NCBI GenBank assembly: GCA_946894095.1
Contig: OX335658.1
Location: 10,531,001-10,595,000, forward strand
DNA: 64,000 nt
Source: Incurvaria masculella
Lineage: Eukaryota; Arthropoda; Insecta; Lepidoptera; Incurvariidae
Direction: 5' to 3'
Position numbers and translations under genes: made by a program. Position 1 is the stretch's first letter; every line of letters starts with the position of its first letter. This document shows positions 11,030 through 22,624 of the stretch, one piece after another. Under the pieces are notes generated by a model, which saw nothing but the letters and a program-made list of their open reading frames with translations, was not told the origin of the DNA and made no database searches.

Positions 11030-11680
11030 TTTTCAATTGTATTGTATTTTTTTATTCATCATCCATATACATTACACTGCACTCGGATTTGTCATATTTT
11101 AATATTGTCCAGTTCAGCAAACCAAAACACGGCGAAGAAGAACTGGAAAGAAACTCCGCTGTTTTTCTTTTTCAACGTCCACTTAGTCTAAATTTACAAA
11201 AGTGTTTGTAAATTGTTGTAACAAAAACATAGGTAAAACACTAAATTCACAAAAATTAACAATTCATGCCGTATGCAACAGTTCATGTCAATTATAATTT
11301 TATTTCCAAAGACTATCCCATCAACTAACATGTTGCCAATTGGAGCAGGCCACCCCCACAAACAGCACCCGTTCACGAGCATCACGCCAGGCACAGCCAT
11401 TACCTCTCTCGACCTACCAAGCGTCACCGTAAGCAAGAACCTTAAAGCGAGGAACTGCTCCAGTGGCAACAAAACACTGTGAAACACTTGCACATTAGGT
11501 TTTAATACTATGAGTTTTGTCATTAACTACTACAGTGAGCTGATCACATAGTTACATATACCTTTAAATGCTACCACCTACAGAAAATTAAGAGTATAAT
11601 AGTTTGAGAGCAGCCTTATCAATAAAGTAAGAATAAAATTCCCGTATGAGATTTTGACTAATACCGAGATACTAATGTAG
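11030..11680 (-). mobile_element. LINE 3' untranslated region, copy 1 (minus)
   Basis: The ~650-bp block is repeated at 51831-52512. Read on minus it contains GGAGTTTCTTTCCAGTTCTTC, a stem-like motif also in the LINE tails at 36977 and 59935, and ends GGATGATGAATAAA followed by ACAAT-type repeats, as expected of a non-LTR 3' end. A 109-codon minus ORF (11194-11523) is not preserved in the other copy, so I do not call a gene. Confidence 0.65.
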
Positions 11681-12642
11681 GTATTCCACAGTTCAAGATT
11701 TATCATTGGTCACATCACGCAAGGTGTTGGATATTTTAAAAATCCCTTTCTATTACAAATCGCTCGGTTTCATCTATTAGTTCAATTTAATATTAAGTCG
11801 TGTGTATAAGTTTGGGTATGGAATAACACATGTACAACATGATCAAAACCTGAAAGCCTAATGCTCCTAGAACACACACAGCAATAGTGATGAAATTTTA
11901 TCAAATGCCTTTAGATTACAACACTGGACCTAACGAATATAAAATTACACAAAATATATTCCTATGTATTCCTGGGATACAAACAATTGTGATGATTTTT
12001 TTTATTTTTTTTTATTCGGTATAGAGATAGTCTAGCTAGACTTAGGAAAAGGACATAGGTTACTTTTCGTGTCGAAAAAAAAACTCAAAGAGGGTGAAAT
12101 TGGGGAGGAAAATTTGAATGAGTATCTTTTACAATATCCAGGAAATAATTCAGCCCGACATCAGTCCAAAACAACATTGCCCCGAGTGTAGCCGGGTACC
12201 TCAGCTATTAAAAAATAAGCTATTCCTTTAATCTCTTTTACGCTATTATTGAACACGATATTCGATGGGTGTTTTTTCTACTTGCAATCCTTTTCAACGG
12301 TTCCATTATTCATGCCTTTGTCTCCTTTAGAATCCGTCGATAACACACGGCCATTCTTTGACACCTGATATTTTCAAAGGGCACAATTTGCACGGCTATC
12401 AGAGCCATCACTCGACGGATTCCTAAAAGCATTTTAATGATAACATTTTTGTTATTTCACTCGAAACGGAATCTGTTAAACTAAACGTACTATTTAAACT
12501 GCTCTCGGAGAAATTAATAGGCCAATTATAAAGCAGAATGTTCAAAAAAACAGGAGCCGAGCTTGTTAGTTAGATGCAGTAGAAACGTGAATATGATGAT
12601 AATTTGATATTTTAATGGATACGATATTACCGTTATCTCATT
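11681..12642. other. Unassigned, with an element fragment at 12150-12215
   Basis: Mostly AT-rich with poly-T near 12000. At 12150-12215 the minus strand reads ...AGCTGAGGTACCCGGCTACACTCGGGGCAATG, a decayed start of the family at 53903-56163. Nothing else seen. Confidence 0.4.
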
Positions 12643-12740
12643 AATTTAAGTTTCAGCGACATCACGATCTAAAACTTAATCAGATTATTTTCAAAATCTG
12701 ATTACAATGCTTTAAATGTAGATGTCGCTAAAACTCAAAT
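12643..12740. mobile_element. Short palindromic MITE (GTTTCAGCGACATC family)
   Basis: 98 bp. The ends AATTTAAGTTTCAGCGACATC and GATGTCGCTAAAACTCAAAT are inverted copies, around an inner AATCAGATTATTTTCAAAATCTGATT palindrome. The longest relative is at 60493-60742; fragments at 42393-42450 and 43272-43345. Confidence 0.75.
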
Positions 12741-12889
12741 GGGTGAAAATGATGTTGGAATTTTATAATTTATAAAATACATTTTTGTGCTAGTATCTCA
12801 TTTTCATACCGTATTATTATTAATAACAAATCAATGGTTGCATTTTGACTTCCAACTTTGCCAAGCGCACATTATTTCACTACTTTAAC

Positions 12890-13262
12890 GCACACTGACT
12901 AAAATATCAGAGAATTTAACTGTAACTTCTGATAATACCAACCCTTTTGCTATTTTTAAATAAAACAAACTAAGTAAATTGGTTACTCTAAGTGAATAGT
13001 TGACCCTAAATATCAAATGTTACTGTATCTTTAAATAGTTCGTTTTAACTGTGTACCATAACTGCTTTTCTAACTGTGTGAAAACTATTTCATGCTTTAG
13101 TGTTTTGTTCATTCATACCAACGTTTTATTTTCGGTGAAAAGGTAATGTTACAATCGGTTAGAATTACTGTACCTATAGTAGAAACTGGACAGTTTGTCT
13201 GATTTGTAGTCAGTCGTCAGCAATCAGTTAAAATAACCGTTTTTAAAATTATATGATATTTT
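12890..13262 (+). mobile_element. AACTGT-rich element, copy A (partial)
   Basis: Aligns by eye with 25475-26008 through shared GTAAATTGGTTACTCT, GTGAAAACTATTTCATG-like, GTGAAAAGGT and TTAAAATAACCG-type blocks. Short AACTG/CAGTT motifs recur throughout. It ends where a SINE fragment begins. No ORF. Confidence 0.65.
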
Positions 13263-13269
13263 TTTAGGA

Positions 13270-13342
13270 ACCTGGCTTGGAAGGCTAATGTCAGGATATT
13301 AACCCAATACACCACACTCCCGAAGGAATTAAGTGCCACTGC
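13270..13342 (-). mobile_element. SINE 3' fragment (minus)
   Basis: Only the end of the SINE body is present: GGCTAATGTCAGGATATTAACCCAATACACC, then CCGAAGGAATTAAGTGCCA, compared with ATTAGCC...GGAATTAGGTGCC in fuller copies. Confidence 0.65.
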
Positions 13343-13565
13343 GATTTTTTGTGTCGTCTCCATTGTCTCTGTCTACTTCTCCGGGGAATCAGCGGTATGT
13401 TAAATATACTAAATCTAAGATTTAATAAAAAATATTATGACAAACTAATACTTCGTTTGAATTTACATAATAGGTTAGTGTGCGGTTGAGGCTTATCATA
13501 TTGACAATTAACTACTTTTAAGGTTTTTTTTTTAAGTCAGTTAAACTGATCTTTTTTTTAAATGG

Positions 13566-13860
13566 AACTTGACGTAGATGGCTTATATCCCACCTTCTGT
13601 CATGATATTAACTCAATTTACCTCATGGGAACTAGATGCTATGCCAGAACCTTCCTTGGTGGTATGCCGGCTGCATTTAATTTGATGAAAAACACGGACA
13701 GTTAATGAATTGTGATGGCAATCCTAAGAAAGGAAGGGTACCTAAAGATTCACGTGTTATCTAAAACGGAGCCAGCCTCAAAGCTTGACAGCGCCCAGCG
13801 CTGCGTAACATATATTATCAATCACCGAGGCGTCGTGCCATTGGGCTACCGAGGCTGGTT
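13566..13860 (-). mobile_element. Degraded tRNA-headed SINE (minus)
   Basis: The body end is recognisable (GTAGATGGCTTATATCCCACC, TCATGATATTAACTCAATT). The head end has only a weak match to GGCTACGAGCC near 13847-13860, and the middle is heavily decayed. A 71-codon ORF across it is incidental. Confidence 0.45.
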
Positions 13861-14209
13861 GTTTAAAAAGTTATTGTCGTTCGCCGACATTCCTCGGAAA
13901 TACCCGGAATATTTACTTTATACATAAATAGTTGCCAAGCTAAAGCATTCGAAAATGTTCAGAAAAACTTCAAAGGGTAACGCAGGAGAGCCTGCGGAAA
14001 TTGACGGAAATCTTGTCTATCAAGAAAAAAACCAGTCAACGTATCGTACCGAAGGTCCCGTCACTGCTGAGACAACCATCTCAAATATATTTATTAGATA
14101 ACTAAGTATGCATATGTATATGGTAAAGCTGCAGCGGGCTTCGTAGCACTAAAGGACAATTACGTCGTCCCTTCTAGAGAAAGCGGTAATTTACGATTTC
14201 CGGATGTTT

Positions 14210-14434
14210 TTCAGGGCTGCGCGAGCGCGGGATTTTCGACATTGGAGTTCGGGCGGCCGAGGGCGCGCCACGAGGACGCAGCGACGGGCAGCTCGCGACT
14301 TAATATACCAGACATTTAATGGATTCGGATATTCGATCAGTGGTTGTGCAAACTGTGTTGGTGCCATGAAGAAAGTAGATTAATTATAGGATTTTGATGG
14401 TGAAAAACTGTGTTCCTGAGAACGTCAACATCGG
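14210..14434 (+). promoter_or_regulatory. CpG-rich block with Inr-like motif and possible first exon
   Basis: 14210-14310 is strongly CpG-rich (GCGCGAGCGCGGG, GGGCGCGCCACGAGGACGC), unusual here. About 30 bases on, TCAGT at 14336-14340 matches the arthropod initiator core. A short frame, ATG at 14397 (M-V-K-N-C-V-P-E-N-V-N-I), runs into G/GTATGAGT at 14433-14434, a good splice donor. Together these fit a host promoter and first exon whose next exon I cannot find in this window. The ATG context is poor. Confidence 0.3.
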
Positions 14435-15358
14435 TATGAGTCAAGTGGGATCGCGTTGCAAGCAGATTGCAGAGGATGAGTGCTCTCTTAATTACACTGT
14501 TTTATTACTTGATTGTTATTATTGATGTAACCGGATAAATTACCGTCGTGCGTTGTCGGAATAAGGTGTTTAATTAGGTGCATTCACGTGACACACTATT
14601 CTTCGGAACGGGATTTGAATTTTGATTACAGAAGGTTTCGACGCCTCCATCTTTTGGGTGTAGACGTGGGGGCTATTTCTCTTACGATGGCCGACTGATC
14701 GTTGTATTACCTGCGATTATAGACCAACAATTACTGTCCTAATTTCAGGCCTACCGATCGCTAGACCTGGAGTTAGTACATATTATAATTTCCTTTTACG
14801 TTTGTTAACAACGGCAAATGCGTTCACGAGAGAACGCGGACTCGCGCTGAATGTGTTTCCCCGCGTTTACGAAACTCCTTAGCCAAAGTCGACAGGGGCC
14901 CCGAAGTAAAACATAGAATAAATGCTAGTACCTAAGTTAGCGTAAGGTCTTGCTTTGTATAACAATGTAAGCGAACTGTATTGTGCACATATAATGTAGT
15001 ATGTAGGCTTGTAGCTACTAGTGTCAGGAAGTCAAATGTTTTAGACCTAAGATAGCTGACATGACTCGGCCCATAACTTACTAGACGATCACATGTTAAT
15101 AACTTTGGCCAATTCCAGATATTAGTTAATTAAGTACCAATACTAGACTTTTCTTAGTATGGGCTATGCGAGACTTGATATAAGTCAGCTAGCAGACAGC
15201 TTGGTTGATTAATTAAATAAGTAGGTTAGGGGTAGGGTCGTCTCAACATTAATGAAATTGTCCCTCGCATGGTGATTATTTTGAAATTTCATACAAAATG
15301 AGCTCTTTTTCGGGTTTTTCTCAAAAAAATATGACGTTTTGAGAAAAACAATTTTTAT
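14435..15358. other. Unassigned intergenic or intronic DNA
   Basis: Mixed composition, no ORF above about 60 codons and no repeat I recognise. It would be intron if the exon call just upstream is right. Confidence 0.3.
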
Positions 15359-15735
15359 GCATCCTGCCATGGATGGCTAATACCACACAACTATACCGTT
15401 TTGATATTAGCCCAATGCACCATATTTTCGATGGAATTGGATGCCATGCCAGGATCTTCCCTTTCAATTCATTCATTCATTAATTCCGCTTCGACCATAT
15501 TTTCGTCCAATGCGATGGTACCAACCCAGGCGAGCTTAAAGCCTACCATGTAGTAGGGGAAGGGGAACGACAGATTTATATGGATTCCGAACCATAGAGC
15601 ACCTCGCATTCGTGAAGAAATGCACTTATCCAACTCAGAAAGAGAAATAAAGTAGTGCATGAAAGGGGTGCAGGATTTGAACCCAGACCCCTGATACGCT
15701 AGGCAAGTCCCAGCGCCACTTGGCCAGGAGCTGCA
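15359..15735 (-). mobile_element. tRNA-headed SINE (minus)
   Basis: Full-length type. The minus-strand head contains AGTGGCGCTGGGACTTGCC and the B box GGGTTCAAATCCTGC. The body ends ATTAGCCATCCATGGCAGGAT. Confidence 0.85.
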
Positions 15736-16067
15736 CTATTGCAAACGTAATTAGCTGGTGCACAACTACATAAGTGTACCTATACTGGTATTTTCAGACA
15801 AACAACCGTTAATTCAGACAGACGCAGAACAATTCAGGACAAAAATCGTATTTTCGACATACACTTGCACCTGCACAAACAAACGATACGGCTATATCGA
15901 TCGATATATGTATATCTTTCTCCTTGGGGTTCGCACGATTAGCAAAACTAAAATAATTGTATCGAGCGATACAGTCGTATCGTAGCGTTTGTGCTCCCGC
16001 TACAGAGCCAGAACATTTACAGACCTTTATTCGCTTTTTGCGCCAAGACCCTAAAAAATATAGAAAA
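15736..16067. other. Unassigned upstream of the CpG-rich block
   Basis: Contains the 16-bp palindrome TATATCGATCGATATA at about 15893-15908, close to the insect DREF-type TATCGATA motif, and GCGATACAGTCGTATCG nearby. Possible promoter elements only. Confidence 0.25.
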
Positions 16068-16250
16068 ATGTCGTCAGAGTCCGAAAGTCCTATCAGATCC
16101 GCGCTCGTATTTCACAGGCTCCGGCGCGCCGCGACACCGCTAACTACTCCCGCTCACCGAATATTTCTTCGTTTTATCTTCGGCTTAGAAGTCCCGCGAG
16201 TACTTTTGCTCGGAAATGAAAGGGATATGCAGCGCCTGGCGAAAGTATAA
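16068..16250 (+). CDS. Short ORF in CpG-rich block (60 aa), doubtful
   Basis: The ATG at 16068 follows AGAAAA, a good insect start context. The peptide begins MSSESESPIRSALVFHRLRR and ends RLAKV; it is basic, with no domain I recognise. It lies in a CpG-rich stretch (about 16060-16430), so it may be part of a host 5' region rather than a protein. A longer reading from 15957 uses a non-ATG start. Confidence 0.2.
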   Translation: MSSESESPIRSALVFHRLRRAATPLTTPAHRIFLRFIFGLEVPRVLLLGNERDMQRLAKV

Positions 16251-16499
16251 TTTACGATTTCTTCCTAGTTCCTCGACGAGAGATAAAATTGAGAGAGCGG
16301 TCCACCGCACGCCGCCGTCGCCTCAGCCGTGGCGCCAGTGTAGAGCACAGCGATTACAAAAGGCAGGGAGTAGTGATCTAAACTCATTCGTAGGGCGGCA
16401 GCGTAGCTACGTGTTAGTGTAAATACACTAACTATAGTTTGCTCTTTGACGAGCAACATCGAATGTCGTCTTTTTAAATGTTCTTATGTGTCAAGGTAT

Positions 16500-18879
16500 G
16501 TGATATGTCTATATGTATAATCGACCGTGAAGCAAGGACACATTAATTAATGAAAGATCCCAATAAAGGAATATATTTCAAGGCTGGACCCGAACCAGCA
16601 AAACGTAAAATTCGCGGTAATTGCGCCTTCTAATTTCGCGACCTGCTGCATACCTATAATTTGGAATTATCCTAAAATCCCTTCGTAATCAATGCTTCCT
16701 ACTAACACAGTGTTTAAAAACGTACCTACCTACATACTATTTAACGCTTCATCTGCGTTGCGGACATTGACTGCAAAGATTATGTGTCGTTAGTATTCAA
16801 GGATATCAGTAGTGAGTGAATTGACTCGCATGTGCTGGCATCGGGGGAACGGCATAACGTATAATATGCAGATCGTATAATGTCATATTTTAACAAAATT
16901 TTAAAACCATGCACAACGTATAATCGGCAGATCGTATAATCTTATACGTAGTGCATGAAGAAGTTTAAAAATTACAATTACTTATTTCTCCATGCATAAC
17001 GTATAATAGTCATAACGTATAATATTATGATCTTTATTTAACAAAAAAAGAAAACCATGCATATCATATAATTCAAAAACTTTTCATACGATAAGCGCCC
17101 TTATGAATATACTTTTAAAGCGTATACTCGCACGCGACTTTTCGACCGTCTCAATTAGCGGTGTAGCAAATTGTTACTCTTCAACAAATATCGATTCGTA
17201 GCAATTTCAGCCTTAAATGTATCGTTGTTAGGGCGCTTTATGCAGTGCTTCTTGGCATATTATACGTTCTGCATGGTTTTCTTTTTTTGTGAATTCATGT
17301 TAGGAATATTATACGTTGTGACTATTATACGTTCTGCATGATGCAAAGAGTTGATTTTATTTTTAAACTCATGCACAACGTATAACATTATACGTTGTGA
17401 ATATTATACGATATGCATGGTTTTAATTTTTTGGAAAAAAATACTATTATACGTTGTGAATATTATACGTAGTGAATACGACTCCTGGCATCAATGTAGG
17501 TAATATCTCGCAAAAAAGTACCTGCGTTGCCTGCATACGCCATTCTCATCCTTTCTTACTCGCTGGTTGAGTAACCTCATTCTATTTAACGGATTGCCTT
17601 TGGATTTCTTACTTCAAGTTAGGAAAGACCTATCCTACTCTTGTCACTCTGATGATCAATGCGACCTTCGTCGAGTTCTACAATACTAGGTGTCATATCT
17701 CCCTGAAATATGTTTTTTCCTTTATGCCGGCGACGGATTGGTTGGAGTACTGTTTAAGAAAATATAGAACACGTTAACGTACGCCCTAATAAAAATACCA
17801 TCTTACTTATCGCTCATGTTATTAACATGATTGTTTGAATTTTAATCCTAGCGATCTTTTTCCAGCTTAGAGTTGCCTTCCAAACCATAATATTTAAAAA
17901 ACAATGATCGTTGAAGCGGCAGAAAAAATAGTCCGCAATTTTCCATACAGTTTAATGAAGCAGTGCTGATAAGGAAGTTATAATACCTATAACCCATGAG
18001 TTGCGTTCAACTAATATCATGTAAGTAGGTCTACATCATTACATAAGAAACGTTATATTAGGTAAATATACTTTTTCGTACTAAGCATATACGACGCTTA
18101 TTCCCAGAAATGTGACATGTATGTATAAAGGTATGAATCAAGATCCGTAACGCAGGGATAGCGTTAAACAAATATTTTTTAATAGGTTCACAAACAGAGT
18201 AGTACACAGGATACACTGAGAATCACAAACGGCATTTAAAAAAATGTGCACACTCCACTGGTAGTGAACACAACATGCATACAAACAAACAAAACATAGA
18301 ACAAATAGGGTATAAATCTATTACACAACATTTACATTTAAATTCAGAGGTTTCTGAAAAATTTACATTTCAAACACAAAAAAACTCACACAAAAAAAGT
18401 TAAAGTTAAAAAGAAAAGAATAAAGTGAAATACTATTTTAGCGAGTTAATTTTTTTTAGAGATTTTAACGGTCCTGCAAATATGTCGCAACTATCTCACC
18501 ATTCGTTTGCACGCGAACACATCCTAGCAACTGGCGTATGTTGACCGATATTGGTCCTGCAGAGTCTGACCTGGAATGGATACACATATTATCGTCTATT
18601 CTGTATACGGGGAACTCTAATATTAATTTTGTAGGAATAATCTTAAATACTGTGTTACTAGGAGTCATTGATTACGGAAAGAGGGACTGTAGGAGAATTA
18701 AAAATGATGGGTATACAGCAGATGGCGAAATTTAGTTGGACGCAATTCTCGCGAATGGAATGTTTTGCTGGTTTGGGTCCAGCCTTGCAGTATATTCGTA
18801 AATTAATTATTTTTACAGGGATCTTTCTTTAATTAATGTGTCCTTGCTTCACGGCCAATTATACATACAAACATGTCAC
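16500..18879. mobile_element. 2.4-kb DNA element with ~115-130-bp TIRs
   Basis: The left end GTGATATGTCTATATGTATA continues to CCGTGAAGCAAGGACACATT, AATTAATGAAAGATCCC and GGCTGGACCCGAACCAGC. The right end, read in reverse, repeats these blocks: GTGACATGTTTGTATGTATA, CCGTGAAGCAAGGACACATT, AATTAAAGAAAGATCCC, GGCTGGACCCAAACCAGC. TIRs span about 16500-16615 and 18748-18879. A separate foldback (16843-17484) is nested inside. Internal ORFs of about 65 codons near 18465-18735 resemble no transposase I know, so this is probably non-autonomous. I see no clear target duplication. Confidence 0.75.
16843..17484. mobile_element. Foldback built from CGTATAAT motifs
   Basis: The left part repeats ATAACGTATAAT about seven times in one direction, often preceded by CATGCA. 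The right part repeats the inverse (ATTATACGTTNTGCAT) about eight times. The middle (about 17080-17250) is unique. The 8-mer CTGGCATC lies just outside both ends (16835-16842 and 17485-17492), a possible target duplication. No ORF. Confidence 0.75.
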
Positions 18880-20035
18880 GTTATATTATGTATTACCTCA
18901 CCCTTCGAAGTCGGATGGAATGACATTTCACAAGCGCCAGCCGTCAAGTCAAACGCCTATTTCAATGAAATGGACCCTGCAGAGCGTTTCGTTTGTGTTT
19001 CGGTCCCAACGCATTGTATTGCATTACGACCGGAAGGTTGACTCTAATATCCGTCTTCCTTTTCGCAGAGACAAAGACAAGAGAAGAAAGAGACAGGTAA
19101 CGGTGTTATGTATATTGGTTGATGTGTCTGTTACAGTAACAATCACGTTTTTCCGTGTAGCTCCCTTCCGCCAAACGCGCGGTAAAGAACATAGTTCCAA
19201 CATGGAGATGAAGAAATTACAGGAGAACGGATGGAACCAAAAAAGTGTCGACACCACAATTGTGCCGCGGGAGGCGTGACAGCCGGATTCGGCTCTCGCT
19301 GAATACATCATTACGAATGAAGAATGACGTAACGACCATCTGGTTTATTGAAAAATAGTTGTACTCTTAATCGTTTTACTTACCAATTAAACACAAAATC
19401 CTAAATTACACAGATTCCGTGTAAACATATTTGCACTAATACCTACAAAGCAGCAATGACAACTATAAAATAATCTACGAGCCTAAATCTGGCTTGCCTC
19501 CAGGCATTTGACGTCCATCTGAAAATCCAGGCAACCCGGCCCAACCTCTCGAGTCTGTCAAGGCGAATTAGGCCAGCGTCAAACTTGTACCCATACCCCC
19601 GTACTAAGTGGCTCCTCACGCGATTTCATGCGCGATAAATTCCGTTTTCTCGGCCGGTGCGTGGTGCGTGCCCACCGTTAAATCCATTCACCTCACTCTG
19701 CTGCCCAGTAAATCTAGAGAACGTTTCCTTTGCTGATATATTGAGGCGGTGCTCCTTCCGAATTCGCTACCTTCTTACTGCGAGTGAGAGTATAAATTTA
19801 CATATGCTTTGTAACCAAGTGGGCCATAATTTATACCGCGGCAATATGGGAAAAGGCAATAAAATGCTCAGACTAACAGCGGAGTTTTTAGAGTCGTTGA
19901 TTGGGGCTTTCATATCGAGTGAAACATAGTAATAATTGGCATCACCTCGTAACCCGAGGCCTACCGCCAAAGATTATTAACTTACCAGCAATCATAGATT
20001 AATAATTTACAGGCTTCAGCGCAAACAGCGAATCT
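18880..20035. other. Unassigned
   Basis: Holds a 147-codon plus-strand ORF (18836-19279) that begins inside the TIR of the element before it. Its protein has no recognisable domain or signal, and I treat it as accidental. A CpG-rich patch lies near 19,640-19,680. No other feature. Confidence 0.3.
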
Positions 20036-20330
20036 TAGCTCAAGGGCAAGTTGACGACCTTGCATACCAAATGTCATGGGTTCATATGCCCATCCCGTTC
20101 GTGCATAACCTTCTTTCTCCTTTCGAGTTGGATAACGTATTTCGTCACGAATGCGAGCACGAGAAATCCATTTGAAACTGTAGGTGCTTTTCCCTTACTA
20201 GGTGGTACGTCCGGGGAAGCACCATCGCATTGGTTAAAAACATGGTCGAACCGGCCATGGAAAATTGTTCGTGTTTTCCATCTAGTTGAATGTAGCTGTG
20301 CTCATAGAGGATAGTTTCTGGTATGGCATC
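20036..20330 (+). mobile_element. tRNA-headed SINE (plus), 3'-truncated
   Basis: The head starts TCTTAGCTCAAGGGCAAGTT with the B-box-like GGGTTCATATGCCCA. The body has GTTGGATAACGTATTTCGTC, CTAGGTGGTACG and CCATCTAGTTGAATGTAGC, then fades near 20330. Confidence 0.75.
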
Positions 20331-21719
20331 TGATTCACACGGGAATGCATTTTGATGGATTTGGTAAGTGTAGTGTCTGCCTTACACGATGAACGAAAGA
20401 AACATTTCATGCGCAACATCTTTTTGTTTTCAGATTTTAAAAAATAAATTTCTTCGAAGATTAAACCGGAACAAGCGAACAAATGTTCAACGACTTTCAA
20501 ATAATATTGATTCTCTACCAATGTTAATAAATCGGCACGTGTTCAATATTTTTGTAGTGGTCGTAACAGCTATATTTTGGGCTCACGACATCAATACAAT
20601 TTGTAAATAGATAAGTATTTGACTTCGCCGGAGATACATCTTTCGAGTCCTCTGCGTCCATTTTTAACCGGCGGAAAAAAAGGAAGAGGTTCTCAATTCG
20701 TCGGTATAATTTTGACGTTGAAATGCCTCCTACTTTAACACCGTGCACAAAATTGCCATGGAACAATTATCTTTTTCTTCTATAGTTTATTGATATTAAA
20801 TAAAATAAAAGAGAAAAAAATAAAAATATAGTTATATGTAGACGTTTATGAAAGTTAAAACAACAGTTATATTTTTACAGCGTGTGCCAGGTAGACGGAT
20901 GTTCTTGCTAGCTTTTTGCGTGAACTTCAGTCGACTTCACTTGATTTCCCGTAGGAATCCAACATTACTCATGTCCTACAACTGACGAGATTACACTTGA
21001 TCACAATGACTAAAGATAGTTTTTTGTGTTGTGTTAGGACGAGAGCCTAACACAACACAAAAAAGTACCTAAAAGAGTACGTAAGAAAATTATGTTTTAT
21101 TTTTACTATGACATCACAAACATGTATATTGGGTTATGTTTAATTTAATATGATTTGTTTATTTACATATCATGTATTAATTAAGGAAATATTTTATATA
21201 AATTAACTGAGTGTGTACATTGAAAAATTAAAATTACTATACTCATAATCTTTAGAGACTGTGACTATTGAAAGCAGGAAAATGAAACAAGGGGAACAAG
21301 AATATTCATAAAGACAATTTTAAAAATATCTAAAGTTTCCATTTAGGCATTATATAAAACAAAACTACGATCTAAACGACTTGAAAAGTCTTAAAAATTG
21401 CGACTTCTGCTGATAAACAATAAAAATATATGTAATGTAATCGATAATAACGTAACTATATAGTAATAGTGTAATAAAACGATTTCGGCGATGAAATCTC
21501 AAATTTATTTTCACAACAAACAGCGTGGCTATGGCTTCGCTGTATTTCAATATGCATTTTAAAATCTGTAAGGCTGAAGGCCCGTTACAATACATTCTTA
21601 ATCAAACGTACAACATAATGTTGTCTTTAATCAGTGATACAAGAAACCCATCTCGAACTTATTTAAAGACAAAAACCGTCCAGGGGCTGTCGATTCTGGG
21701 TTCCAGCTGTGCCTAACAG
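20331..21719. other. Unassigned AT-rich DNA with one strong hairpin
   Basis: Contains the hairpin listed separately and a short piece (about 20670-20706, AACCGGCGGAAAAAAAGGAAGAGG) resembling the end of the TAACCGACTTC family. Several 70-80-codon ORFs are AT-driven. Confidence 0.35.
21020..21064. repeat. Perfect 19-bp hairpin, 7-nt loop
   Basis: TTTTTTGTGTTGTGTTAGG, loop ACGAGAG, then the exact complement. The stem has no mismatch or bulge. It could be a small-RNA precursor, a young palindrome or chance. The perfect stem is not typical of animal pre-miRNAs. Confidence 0.75.
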
Positions 21720-21835
21720 TTGTGCCCATTAAACGAGGTAAAAACAATACTCCATGGGCACCGACTGTGGAAAGGTCCCCATAACGCTTGCTGAATTCCC
21801 TCTTCCACGGCCACGCTGACGTAAATATGTTCGTA
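21720..21835. repeat. Short interspersed repeat (GTGCCCATTAAAC), copy 1
   Basis: GTGCCCATTAAAC, CTCCATGGGCACCGACTGTG and GAAAGGTCCCCATAA recur in the same order at 45685-45810. GTGCCCAT and ATGGGCAC could pair around the first ~40 bases. Family unknown. Confidence 0.65.
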
Positions 21836-21861
21836 AATATAGGTGTAAGGACACGTAAATA

Positions 21862-22585
21862 ATAAATGAAATTAAATGAAATGAAAAAATACTTTATTTG
21901 CAGCCATACGGTACAAAAAGGCGGAAATTAATGCCATAAGGCATTCTCTACCATTCAACCTTAGAGATGTAGGAGAGGTGCAGTGAGGCGGGCAAAAAAA
22001 TAAACGTAAAACAAAATGAATTTGCGAAAATATTAACTAACCTAAAAATAAGGATTTATATATTAAAATAAATTACATACAAATATGTACATACACTTAC
22101 ACATATTAATAGGTATAAGATACAAATACACAAATATTATTTTAGAACATATGAACAGATTTACACATTTAAAAACACATATATATATATATAAATATAT
22201 ATATTATATTTGATAAATAGTGTGAAAAAAAATACTCTTGATTTTTGAGAACAATGTGACAAGAAACAATCAAGAAGTAAGGAAATGACATTTAAGACGC
22301 TCTTTAAATACATTATTTGACTGAGGTGTGCGTACATCAAGTGGAAGCTGGTTCCACATACGCGCAGCGCTGACAGCGAAAGAATCTGTGAAGAATGAAG
22401 AACTATGTCCCGGAATAGCAAGAAGCAAATTATTTGAGGATCTGAGAGGTAGGCCATGAGAACAGAGGAGTTCTATCCTATCAGTAAGATATTTAGGAGC
22501 AGCTGGATTATTCAATAAACCAAAGGGAAAGAACATGGGTATTTCTGCGTTTACGAATGTCAAGCCAATTAAGTGAGGCGCGAAA
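21862..22585 (-). mobile_element. 5'-truncated non-LTR retrotransposon (minus)
   Basis: Read on minus: the last ~100 codons of a reverse transcriptase ORF, a ~400-bp untranslated region containing GCCTTATGGCAT, then GCAAATAAAGTA and a TTTCATTTCATTTAATTTC tail. The start near 22585 is an abrupt 5' truncation. A shorter copy of the same 3' end is at 10085-10225. Confidence 0.8.
22267..22585 (-). pseudogene. Reverse transcriptase C-terminus, frameshifted
   Basis: From 22585 downward the frame reads ASLNWLDIRKRRNTHVL, a conserved segment after the polymerase domain in jockey/CR1-like non-LTR elements. It then shifts frame near 22530-22545 to one giving LLNNPAAPKYL and the terminal signature AARMWNQLPLDVRTPQ...FKERLKCHFL before a stop. 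The catalytic region is missing, so this is a dead fragment. The clade cannot be fixed from so little. Confidence 0.8.
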
Positions 22586-22624
22586 ATTAGAAATTAGAAA
22601 ATAGGTGTCAGTAAAACATTAGGG

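Noticed and set aside
11194..11523. 109-codon minus-strand ORF
   Set aside because: It lies in a LINE 3' region, and the matching block at 51831-52512 has stops in the same frame.
18836..19279. 147-codon plus-strand ORF
   Set aside because: It starts inside the TIR of the 2.4-kb element and runs into unrelated flank. No recognisable domain.
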